A stretch of DNA of 64,000 bases from Lachnospiraceae bacterium. GTDB lineage: Bacteria; Bacillota; Clostridia; Lachnospirales; Lachnospiraceae. The notes under the pieces were generated by a model. That model saw nothing but the letters and a program-made list of their open reading frames with translations, made no database searches and had not been told where the DNA came from. The DNA lies in assembly GCA_900769115.1 (NCBI GenBank), contig CAAGFJ010000031.1, positions 28,627-92,626 on the forward strand. Reading direction: 5' to 3'. The stretch's first letter is position 1. Each line of letters opens with the position of its first letter. A program made the translations under genes and the position numbers. Of this stretch, positions 45,074-53,361 are shown one piece after another.

Positions 45074-46435
45074 ATGAGAAGAGTATTGTTTACCAAGTTT
45101 TCAAGTCAAAGAAAAAAGGAATTTCAAATTGCAACATCAATCATACAGGATTGTGAACGAAAGTATGTTGTTAAAAGAGCATTATGCAAAGAGGGACAAC
45201 AACATTTGTTGAATATGCAAAAGTATTATGGACCCTTATGTGAATTATTTAAAAACATGCATTGGGATATAATTTCAGGGGAAATAAATAGTGATGGAGA
45301 ATTAGAATTTCCATTTATATCAGGAGATGGTCTTGATAAATTAATACAAGAAAATATAGAAAAGCAAGATTATAAGGAAGCGGAAAAGATAATTGTTTTA
45401 TTTGTTGAAAATATAATGAGTAATAGCCATTTGCGGGTCTTTACTAATAACGAGAACTTTAAAGAGATGTTTGGAAATGTAGAGTTTGGTAAATATGAAT
45501 TACATGCTTTTGAAATTTCCAATGTTGATTTAGTGTTCTCTAATTTTATTTTCAACAATGGGATGTATACAATGATAGATTATGAATGGGTATTTCCTTT
45601 TCAAATTCCGGTGGAATTTGTCTTGTATAGATCGTTATTTCATAGCGTTGCATTTCAACAATTACCGATTGAATATCAAAATGTAATCTATGAAAGATTG
45701 CGAATTGATGATTATTTAAAGAATTTATTTGATGATATGGAACAGTCTTTTCAAAAATATACAAAGGGCATATATACGGATTTAAATGCAATACGAGAAA
45801 ACATTGATAATAAAGTTTATTATTTAGCTAATAATAAAAATACGATTAATAAATATAAAATATACATTGGAGACGAATGTCTTTTAACAGGTGAAACATT
45901 GCAATCAGATATTTCATTACAATTTGGAATAAAGGATCGGGCAGGAAACATTAAATTAATATTAAACAATTCCAATGGTATTTATAAAATTAAAAGTATT
46001 ACTGCTTTAAAAGGAGGGAATGAAGAGTGCATACAATCTTTTAGGCATAATGCTTGCTTACAAATAGAAAATGATTATTATTTTACAGAGGATATTCCTA
46101 CTATTGAAATTGAAAATAATCAGTATGATGTTTTACGAATAAATTACAGTATTCTTGTTAAAGATGATACATTACTTTTTAATTTAACGGACTCTTTGCT
46201 AAAGGAAAATAGGGCAATACAAGATGCAGAGATTATGAAACAACAGAGTGCTCATTATAAAGAATTATATGAGTTAAGCGTAAATGATGCGGAACGATGG
46301 CAAAAAGCTTATACAGATTGTGGGAAAATATTAAAAGATACCCAAGAGGCATTTGCAACATGTCAAAATGAACTTAATGAAATACATCAAAAATTATGGT
46401 GGAAAATTTACAATAAGTTGAGAAAGGGGCATTGA
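45074..46435 (+). CDS. Kinase-fold protein with coiled-coil tail (WbdD kinase-like, inferred)
   Basis: 453 residues, not annotated by any motif I can name with certainty. Residues 25-190 show a protein-kinase/aminoglycoside-kinase pattern: YVVKRALCKE (Lys34 as beta-3 lysine candidate), a hinge-like LEFPFISGDGLDKL, then NVDLVFSN with Asp152 and Asn157 spaced exactly as in the HRDxxxxN loop, then MIDYEW with Asp169 at the DFG position. A mixed beta region follows (250-370). Residues 374-453 are a likely coiled coil ending in a basic aromatic tail (LWWKIYNKLRKGH). WbdD of E. coli O9a has the same order: methyltransferase, kinase, coiled coil, membrane tail. Here the methyltransferase is a separate gene one base upstream. 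Confidence 0.65.
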   Translation: MRRVLFTKFSSQRKKEFQIATSIIQDCERKYVVKRALCKEGQQHLLNMQKYYGPLCELFKNMHWDIISGEINSDGELEFPFISGDGLDKLIQENIEKQDYKEAEKIIVLFVENIMSNSHLRVFTNNENFKEMFGNVEFGKYELHAFEISNVDLVFSNFIFNNGMYTMIDYEWVFPFQIPVEFVLYRSLFHSVAFQQLPIEYQNVIYERLRIDDYLKNLFDDMEQSFQKYTKGIYTDLNAIRENIDNKVYYLANNKNTINKYKIYIGDECLLTGETLQSDISLQFGIKDRAGNIKLILNNSNGIYKIKSITALKGGNEECIQSFRHNACLQIENDYYFTEDIPTIEIENNQYDVLRINYSILVKDDTLLFNLTDSLLKENRAIQDAEIMKQQSAHYKELYELSVNDAERWQKAYTDCGKILKDTQEAFATCQNELNEIHQKLWWKIYNKLRKGH

Positions 46436-46436
46436 G

Positions 46437-47411
46437 ATGGACGTTTCAATTGTAATTCCAACAAAAAATGCTGGGGAATTAATTGATAGAGTATTAGAGA
46501 GTATATTTAACCAAAAAACAACATATCAATATGAAGTTATATGTGTTGATTCAGGATCAAAGGATGATACAATTTCAATAATTCAAAAGTATGATGTAAA
46601 ATTGTTTCAAATAAGACCTGACGAATTTGGACATGGCAAAACCAGAAATTATGGGGCATCTAAAGGTACAGGAGAATTTATTGTTTTTATAACTCAAGAT
46701 GCGTTGCCGGCAACTGATACATGGCTACAGAATTTTATTGATGCAATGAAAATGGATGATCAGATTGTAGGAGGTTTTGGAATACATTATCCATATCCAG
46801 ATTGTAATATATTTGATAAAAGAGATCTGACTATTCATTTTCAAGGCTTTGGTCAAGATAATACTATATATTATATGGATAATCCGGAAAGATACAAAAT
46901 AGAAGAAGGATATCGACATATGTTAGCATTTTTCTCTGATAACAATTCTTGTCTGAGAAGATCGGTATGGGAGAAATATCCTTATGATGATGTTAATTTT
47001 GCAGAGGATCAAATATGGATGAGAAAGATGATAGAGATGGGATATAAGAAAGTCTATTGTCCATATGCTCCGGTATATCATTCGCATAATTATCCGATAA
47101 AATCATATTTTGGAAGATATTTTGATGAGTTTCGAAGTCTTTATGGGTTGCATCATTATCTGATAGTTCCTAAATGGTGGTTAGTTATTCCTAGAGCATG
47201 GTATAGCATCATAGCGGATTATAAATATCTTGCCTCACTTACAACTATGAAAAGACCAGAAAAGATAAAGTGGTTATGGTATTCAATTCGACGTAATCAT
47301 AGTAAATTTATTGCAGGGTATTGGGGTGGCAGATATTGCAATTATAAAAAAACAACGCAAGAGTGGTTAGACAAACACATTTCACAACAATATAAACAAG
47401 TGAGAGGATGA
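46437..47411 (+). CDS. GT2 rhamnosyltransferase-like protein
   Basis: 324 residues: VSIVIPTKNAGELIDRVL, VDSGSKDDT, then PDEFGHGKTRNYGA, a motif typical of rhamnosyltransferases of the RfbN/WsaD type, and TQDALPA in place of the usual DXD. FSDNNSCLRRSVWEKYPY and FAEDQIWMRKMIEMGYK are conserved downstream. The start overlaps the upstream stop region by a 1-base gap, so it is tightly coupled to the kinase-like gene. It probably adds rhamnose or a similar deoxyhexose to the island's glycan. The dTDP-rhamnose genes are not in this window. Confidence 0.85.
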   Translation: MDVSIVIPTKNAGELIDRVLESIFNQKTTYQYEVICVDSGSKDDTISIIQKYDVKLFQIRPDEFGHGKTRNYGASKGTGEFIVFITQDALPATDTWLQNFIDAMKMDDQIVGGFGIHYPYPDCNIFDKRDLTIHFQGFGQDNTIYYMDNPERYKIEEGYRHMLAFFSDNNSCLRRSVWEKYPYDDVNFAEDQIWMRKMIEMGYKKVYCPYAPVYHSHNYPIKSYFGRYFDEFRSLYGLHHYLIVPKWWLVIPRAWYSIIADYKYLASLTTMKRPEKIKWLWYSIRRNHSKFIAGYWGGRYCNYKKTTQEWLDKHISQQYKQVRG

Positions 47412-47415
47412 AAAA

Positions 47416-48639
47416 ATGAAACATTTTATTAATTTATTAAGACGAGCATTCGGTATACTTAGAACAAAAGGTATTAAAGGAGCAGCAGCCATTGTTAAAG
47501 AGATGGATACGCAAATGGATATACCTGCATTTTATGATTACATTATGGATGATGTTGCTATCCCCTTTGTTGATGGAGAAAAGCAGCAATTATTGTCAGA
47601 AAAGAATACAATAATCAATTGGGTTATACCGGAGATGGGAATAGGTTCAGGTGGACATATCAATATCTTTCGATTTGTACAGAAGCTTCAGGATATGGGA
47701 ATTAAGAATAGAGTATATATCTTTAGATGTGGGGCACTTGATACAGATAAGGCATTTAAGGATTTTATAGATCAGTATTATGATTTAGATACAGAGCATA
47801 TTGAATTATATCATAGTGTTGATAATATGAAGCCGGCACATGCAATTATTGCAACTTCTTGGCAAACGGCATATTTTGTTCGGAAGTTTGATAAATGTAT
47901 ATCAAAGTTCTATTTTGTACAAGACTTTGAACCGTATTTTTATGCAGTAGGTTCTGAATATACATTTGCGGAAAATACGTATAAGTTTGGTCTTAGAGGT
48001 ATTACAGCAGGCGATTGGTTGAAGGATAAATTGCGTGATGAATACGGTATGAAGACAGAAAGCTTTAGCTTTTCGTATGATAAGGAATTATATAAGGCAA
48101 TTGAAAAAAGAGATGATAAGAAGAGATTGTTTTTCTATGCTCGTCCGGTAACTCCAAGACGTGCATTTGAATTAGGATTACTTGCATTAACTGAGGTTGC
48201 AAAACGGTTACCAGATGTTGAAGTGATTTTTGCAGGATGGGATGTTGGTGGATACAAGATTCCGTTTACGCATTTAAATGCTGGAAGTGTCAGATTAGAA
48301 GAACTGGCAGATTTATACTCACAGTGTGATATGTGTTTGGTATTATCTAATACTAATCTTTCATTGTTACCGTTAGAGGTAATGGCTAGTAATTCGGTGG
48401 CAGTATGTACGAAAGGGGCCAATAGTTCGTGGTTAGTAAATGAAACTAATTCAGTTATGGTAGATTTCGACCCAATAGCTATTGCGGATACATTATGTTA
48501 TTATTTAGAACATAGAGACGAATTAGCGGTAATTCGTAAACGTGGTTTGGATTTTGCATTATCAACATCATGGGATAAGGAAGCCGAAAAAGTTTACGAT
48601 GCAATTATGAGAGGAATAGAAGAAGATGCAAAAAATTAA
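47416..48639 (+). CDS. WsaF-like rhamnosyltransferase (GT4-type)
   Basis: 407 residues with a GT-B fold. The first half has WVIPEMGIGSGGHINIFRFVQ, a glycine-rich opening found in WsaF-type rhamnosyltransferases of S-layer glycans. Then come ATSWQTAYFVRKF and FYFVQDFEPYFY. The second half has FYARPVTPRRAFELGLLAL and SLLPLEVMAS, with the Glu of GT4 nucleotide binding. WsaF works with Wzm/Wzt in Geobacillus, which fits this neighbourhood. Its end overlaps the next gene by 14 bases. Confidence 0.83.
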   Translation: MKHFINLLRRAFGILRTKGIKGAAAIVKEMDTQMDIPAFYDYIMDDVAIPFVDGEKQQLLSEKNTIINWVIPEMGIGSGGHINIFRFVQKLQDMGIKNRVYIFRCGALDTDKAFKDFIDQYYDLDTEHIELYHSVDNMKPAHAIIATSWQTAYFVRKFDKCISKFYFVQDFEPYFYAVGSEYTFAENTYKFGLRGITAGDWLKDKLRDEYGMKTESFSFSYDKELYKAIEKRDDKKRLFFYARPVTPRRAFELGLLALTEVAKRLPDVEVIFAGWDVGGYKIPFTHLNAGSVRLEELADLYSQCDMCLVLSNTNLSLLPLEVMASNSVAVCTKGANSSWLVNETNSVMVDFDPIAIADTLCYYLEHRDELAVIRKRGLDFALSTSWDKEAEKVYDAIMRGIEEDAKN

Positions 48640-49540
48640 GGCATTGATTATAGGTGGAAATGGTTTTATAGGAAGTAATTTGGGCAACTATTTAGCAAGT
48701 CAGGGATGGGATGTCTATAGTTTTGATATGGTAGAGCCTAAGACAGCTAATCCGGATATTAATTATATTCAAGGTGATTTTTTTGATGATAATGTATTAG
48801 AACGTATTATACAAGGAATGGATGTAATATATCACTCGTTATCTACAATAAATCCTGGGAATTCCAATACAAAATATATGATGGGATATAGTAGAGATTT
48901 TATTCAAACGGTTAAACTGTGTTCAAAATTGCTGAATACTAATACAAAATTGATTTTTCTTTCATCGGGGGGAACGGTATATGGCAAGCAGGATGAACAA
49001 CCTATAAAAGAAAGTGCTACAGCTATGCCAATCAATCATTATGGTAATGTTAAGTTATGTATTGAAAATACGATTCGAATTTTTGACATTCAGGCACATT
49101 CTAAGATGTTAATTGCTAGAATATCAAATCCGTATGGACCGGGGCAGGATTTTACTAAGGGAGTTGGATTTATTGATGCAGTCATTAAAAAAACACTGAA
49201 TCATGAGCCGGTTGAAATTTGGGGAGATGGAGAGGTTGTTAGAGATTATATCTATATTGATGATGTGTGTAAGATGTTATATGCATTAGCAGAATACGAG
49301 GGTAAAGAAGTTATTTTTAATATAAGTTCTGGTAAAGGTGTATCTCAAAATGAAATCATGCAAATTGTTTCAAGGATCGATACAAAGGTTGATTGTAAAT
49401 ACAAAGAAGCAAGAAGCGTTGATGTACCGAGAATCATTTTGGATAATAGTAAAATGAAAGAATTATATAAAGATGATATTTTGAATATAGATGATGGTAT
49501 TGCAAAATATTATCGTTATATTAAAGATTGTATTAAATAA
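48626..49540 (+). CDS. NAD-dependent sugar epimerase/dehydratase
   Basis: 304-residue extended short-chain dehydrogenase. The NAD site is GGNGFIGSN at 10-18. The catalytic Ser/Thr region is FLSSGGTVYG, and the YxxxK pair is Tyr139/Lys143 (HYGNVKL). NPYGPGQ and RDYIYIDDVC are typical of UDP-glucose/GalNAc 4-epimerases and related enzymes. Probably it makes a nucleotide sugar for the island's glycan, possibly a 4-epimer or a deoxysugar. The exact reaction cannot be read. Start overlaps the upstream gene by 14 bases. Confidence 0.87.
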   Translation: MQKIKALIIGGNGFIGSNLGNYLASQGWDVYSFDMVEPKTANPDINYIQGDFFDDNVLERIIQGMDVIYHSLSTINPGNSNTKYMMGYSRDFIQTVKLCSKLLNTNTKLIFLSSGGTVYGKQDEQPIKESATAMPINHYGNVKLCIENTIRIFDIQAHSKMLIARISNPYGPGQDFTKGVGFIDAVIKKTLNHEPVEIWGDGEVVRDYIYIDDVCKMLYALAEYEGKEVIFNISSGKGVSQNEIMQIVSRIDTKVDCKYKEARSVDVPRIILDNSKMKELYKDDILNIDDGIAKYYRYIKDCIK

Positions 49541-49569
49541 ACAGGCTAAGCGATTTAGGAGAAGATTAT

Positions 49570-51528
49570 ATGAGCAAAATAAAACAATATATAGAGCGTA
49601 ATTATAAAACTATTATGGTGTTTGCATTTGCATGTATTTTATTATATGGATGTCGCATTTTTGATGGAATAATTGGTTTGGATACAGAAGTCACATTGGA
49701 GAAATCAGCAAATTATAAAGAATGGTTAACAATGGGTAGACAAGGATTGTATTGTTTAAAATATTTGTTTGGACTTTCTGATTTTGAACCTTTTTATGTA
49801 GGCGCATTATCTATTTTGGCATGGATTTTGGTTTTTGTTTTGTGGACATATGTGTTGAATGAAATTTATCCAATGTTTAAAAAGACGGATTTGCTGATTT
49901 TTGGAATTGTTTTAATCTCAAATCCAGTTTGGTCAGAACAGTTTTATTTTAAGTGTCAGACACCAGAAATATTGCTTGGAATAGGGTTGGTGGCTGTTTC
50001 GATTAAATTATCTTGGGAAATAGTGCAAAAATTTCAATGGAATAAATTGCTATTAGATGTTTTGGTTATGCTTGTATGTTTTTCTGTATATCAAGCTATG
50101 GTTCCGCTTTATATTACTGGGGTAGCTATGACATTTATTTTGTTTTGTTATAAACACCATGGTAATGAAAAAATTCAAAATAAAGATATATTGCAGGTTG
50201 GATTATTGCATATCGGAATTTTTTTGATTGGTTTTATATCAAATACAGTAATAACAAAATTATTTTTCTCTGGAAGAACATATTTAGTGGATTCTATGGT
50301 TGGCTGGTCAGCTCTGACGTTTAAAGATTGTATTTCACTTATTCTACAATATATGAGAGATGTGCTTTTGGCAAGAAATGTATATTATAGTATATCATTT
50401 TTGTTAAGTATACTATTTATTATAATATGCATAGGTGTTTTAATTAAAAGAAAGGCGATTAAAAAAAATATCATATTTATTATATTGGGGTTTATAGTTT
50501 TATGGGGGAGTGTCTTTTTCTTAACGATATTGTTGGGAAAAGGGTCAGTAGTTAGAAGTCAATTTTCATTGCCTTTTGTCATTGCATTTGATGTTTTGCT
50601 TTTAGTAGTATTATTTAGGGAATATTTTGATTCTAGAGTATTAAAAATAATGCTTGTATGTGCGATTACTTTCATTATATTGAATCAATCAAGTTCATTG
50701 TTAAGATTATTTTATACAGATTATGTAAGGGACAGGGAAGATAAGAACTTAGCATATCAGATTTCTGATAAGATAAGTGAAATTAACGATAATGGAAAGG
50801 ATGTGAAGGTTGTAATCATTGGGGCATATTCACCAAAGTTGAATTCGGGATGCGTAAAAGGTGAGATGATAGGAAGTGCTTCAATGTTCGGCTTTTGCTG
50901 TTTAAATCCAGAAGTTAACTATTCTAGTACGATTCGAGCAGTTGATTTTATGAAATCACTTGGCTTTAATTATAATTTACCAGGGGTTGAGGATGTGCGT
51001 TGGGCGCGTAAGAAAGCACTTGACATGAAATCATGGCCAGAGAAGGGATCAGTTCTATTAGATAACAATATTGCAATTGTGAAGTTGTCCAATGATTTTG
51101 ATGCTTATTCGGTATTGGAATCTGATTTAATTGATTATATTCCGCAAGATAGACAGGATCAAATGAAACTGAAGGCAAATATCGATGGAATATATGTGGA
51201 TGATGCAAATATTAAAATCCAGGGCTGGGGGGTTGTAGAAGATCAAGATAATTATTTTTGCAATTCTATAGTGTTAAGAAATTGTGAGACAGGAAAATAT
51301 TATTTATTACCAACGGCGTGTGAAGAAAGAAATGATGTAACAATACACTTTGGAGATGTGTTCAATTATGATGAGTGTGGATTTGTAGCTAAAACGTCTT
51401 TAGAAAAATTGAATTTGGAAAATAATTCATATGAAATATATCTGTTAAATACATTAAATGGGTATTATCATATGGAAAAATTAGATCAAAAGCTAACGAA
51501 GGGGATTTTAGATAATACAGAAAAATAA
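49570..51528 (+). CDS. GtrII-like membrane glucosyltransferase
   Basis: 652 residues with about eleven hydrophobic segments to residue 390 and a soluble C-terminal half. Early loop residues DGIIGLDTEVT and WLTMGRQGLYCLKYLF, then ISNPVWSEQFYFKCQTPE and FSVYQAMVPLY, match the GtrII-type pattern. Those enzymes take glucose from polyprenyl-phosphate glucose and attach it as a side branch to O-antigen or wall glycan outside the membrane. A GtrB-like gene for the donor lies at 52376 and a GtrA-like domain at 55217, completing the usual trio. The C-terminal soluble domain is longer than in phage Gtr proteins. Confidence 0.78.
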   Translation: MSKIKQYIERNYKTIMVFAFACILLYGCRIFDGIIGLDTEVTLEKSANYKEWLTMGRQGLYCLKYLFGLSDFEPFYVGALSILAWILVFVLWTYVLNEIYPMFKKTDLLIFGIVLISNPVWSEQFYFKCQTPEILLGIGLVAVSIKLSWEIVQKFQWNKLLLDVLVMLVCFSVYQAMVPLYITGVAMTFILFCYKHHGNEKIQNKDILQVGLLHIGIFLIGFISNTVITKLFFSGRTYLVDSMVGWSALTFKDCISLILQYMRDVLLARNVYYSISFLLSILFIIICIGVLIKRKAIKKNIIFIILGFIVLWGSVFFLTILLGKGSVVRSQFSLPFVIAFDVLLLVVLFREYFDSRVLKIMLVCAITFIILNQSSSLLRLFYTDYVRDREDKNLAYQISDKISEINDNGKDVKVVIIGAYSPKLNSGCVKGEMIGSASMFGFCCLNPEVNYSSTIRAVDFMKSLGFNYNLPGVEDVRWARKKALDMKSWPEKGSVLLDNNIAIVKLSNDFDAYSVLESDLIDYIPQDRQDQMKLKANIDGIYVDDANIKIQGWGVVEDQDNYFCNSIVLRNCETGKYYLLPTACEERNDVTIHFGDVFNYDECGFVAKTSLEKLNLENNSYEIYLLNTLNGYYHMEKLDQKLTKGILDNTEK

Positions 51529-51550
51529 GTTTAGAAAAGAGGTAGTACTA

Positions 51551-52354
51551 TTGGGTAAACAATATAGCCATATATTTTCGGTTTGTGCATATAAAGAGTC
51601 GCCATATTTGGAACATTGTGTTAAATCATTGTTGAATCAGACAAAGAAGAGTAAGATTATTATGTGTACTTCTACACCCTGTGAGTATATTAGTAATATT
51701 GCGGATAAATATGATATTCCATTATACGTAAGAGAAGGGAAAAGTGATATTAAGGATGATTGGAATTTTGCATATGATAGTGCAGATGCTGATTTTGTGA
51801 CAATTGCTCATCAGGATGATGAATATTCAAAATATTACGAAGAAGAGTTTTATAAGAAGATAGATAATATAAAGAATCCAGAAGATATTATTATGTTTTT
51901 AACGGATTATGTTCCACTAAAGGATTCAACAGGATTGCAGAGAGATATCAATAGTAAAATTAGAAGATTTTTGCGAATTCCCTTGAAATCCACAAAACTT
52001 GCACAGAAAAAGTGGATTCGAAAAATGACTCTCGCATTTGGTAATTCTATTTGTTGTCCGGCGGTAACCTATAATAAGAAAAAACTAGGGAAAAGTCTTT
52101 TTATTTCAGACTATAAATTTAATATTGATTGGGATACGTTTTTAATGTTAGCAAAGAAAGACGGAACATTTGCTTATGTGGATCGCCCGTTGACTCATTA
52201 TCGTGTTCATGATGGTGCAACGAGTAAGGAATTCATTGAAAATCATTTGAGAATTAATGAAGATACAAGAATGTTTAATCAATTTTGGCCTAAATGGGTT
52301 ACGAAGATAATAATGATTTTTTATAAAAAAGCTTATGATACATATAGTAATTAG
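51551..52354 (+). CDS. GT2-like glycosyltransferase (VCAYKESPY subfamily, island copy)
   Basis: 267 residues, start codon TTG at 51551 after AGAGG. The blocks FSVCAYKESPYLEHCV, REGKSDIKDDWNFAY, TIAHQDDEYSK, FGNSICCPAVTY and NIDWDTFLMLAKKDG match the gene at 39048 along the whole length. So the island carries its own version of a host-side gene. The acidic IAHQDD pair replaces the DXD of classical GT2 enzymes. Sugar donor unknown. Confidence 0.82.
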   Translation: MGKQYSHIFSVCAYKESPYLEHCVKSLLNQTKKSKIIMCTSTPCEYISNIADKYDIPLYVREGKSDIKDDWNFAYDSADADFVTIAHQDDEYSKYYEEEFYKKIDNIKNPEDIIMFLTDYVPLKDSTGLQRDINSKIRRFLRIPLKSTKLAQKKWIRKMTLAFGNSICCPAVTYNKKKLGKSLFISDYKFNIDWDTFLMLAKKDGTFAYVDRPLTHYRVHDGATSKEFIENHLRINEDTRMFNQFWPKWVTKIIMIFYKKAYDTYSN

Positions 52355-52375
52355 GGGAAGGGAGCGAATAATAGA

Positions 52376-53341
52376 ATGAACGATCGAAAGATACCGGTAT
52401 TGTATATTGTGATTCCTTGTTACAATGAACAAGAGGTTTTACCTATTACATGTAAAGAATTCTTGGCAAAAATTGAGGAGTTGGTTAAGTTAAATAAAAT
52501 TACAGATGATAGTCGGATTTTGTTTGTCAATGATGGCAGTAAGGATAATACATGGAATATTATTTGTGATTTGGCAAAGGAGAATTCACATTATATTGGA
52601 ATATCACAAAGTCGAAATAGGGGGCATCAAAATGCAGTCTTAGCAGGTCTTATGGAAGCTAAGGATTGTTGTGATATTACGATTAGTATTGATTGTGATG
52701 GTCAGGATGATATAAATGCAATGAATGATATGGTGGACGCTTATTTAGATGGTGCAGAAATTGTATATGGAGTGAGAAATAAGCGTGATACAGATACGTT
52801 TTTTAAGAGATTTACAGCAGAAGCGTTCTACCATTTATTGGATTGTATGGGTGTAGAAACAGTTTTTAATCATGCAGATTATCGATTAATGAGTAGTAGA
52901 GTTTTGCAAGAATTTGCAAACTTTAAAGAGGTTAATTTATTTTTGCGTGGTATGGTACCATTGGTTGGATTTAAAAGCACATCTGTTTATTATGCTAGAC
53001 ATGAAAGAATTGCGGGCGAGAGTCATTATCCTTTAAAGAAAATGCTTGCATTGGCATTTGACGGAATAACAAGTCTTTCTGTTAAACCAATTCGAATGAT
53101 TACATCATTGGGGTTTGTGATTGCGTTATTAAGTTTTATAGGTATTATATGGGTAATGATTGGGGCAATAGCAGGCCATACTATTCAGGGTTGGGCATCA
53201 ACAACATGTTTGCTATGTTTCTTAAGTGGAGTTCAGTTAGTAAGTGTGGGTGTAATAGGAGAGTATATTGGTAAGATATATATGGAGGTTAAACATAGAC
53301 CTAGATATATTATTAGTGATAGAACTTATGATAAACAGTAA
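52376..53341 (+). CDS. gtrB: Polyprenyl-phosphate glucosyltransferase (GtrB-like)
   Basis: 321 residues. A GT-A domain (VIPCYNEQEVLP, FVNDGSKDNTW, QSRNRGHQNAV, IDCDGQDD as DXD, ADYRLMSS) is followed by RHERIAGESHYPLKKML and two C-terminal membrane helices (about 240-263 and 275-297). This is the full GtrB/CsbB/YkcC signature. It moves glucose from UDP-glucose to undecaprenyl phosphate at the inner face. The GtrII-like gene at 49570 would use the product. Confidence 0.9.
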   Translation: MNDRKIPVLYIVIPCYNEQEVLPITCKEFLAKIEELVKLNKITDDSRILFVNDGSKDNTWNIICDLAKENSHYIGISQSRNRGHQNAVLAGLMEAKDCCDITISIDCDGQDDINAMNDMVDAYLDGAEIVYGVRNKRDTDTFFKRFTAEAFYHLLDCMGVETVFNHADYRLMSSRVLQEFANFKEVNLFLRGMVPLVGFKSTSVYYARHERIAGESHYPLKKMLALAFDGITSLSVKPIRMITSLGFVIALLSFIGIIWVMIGAIAGHTIQGWASTTCLLCFLSGVQLVSVGVIGEYIGKIYMEVKHRPRYIISDRTYDKQ

Positions 53342-53361
53342 AATATTAAGGTGGATTTTAA

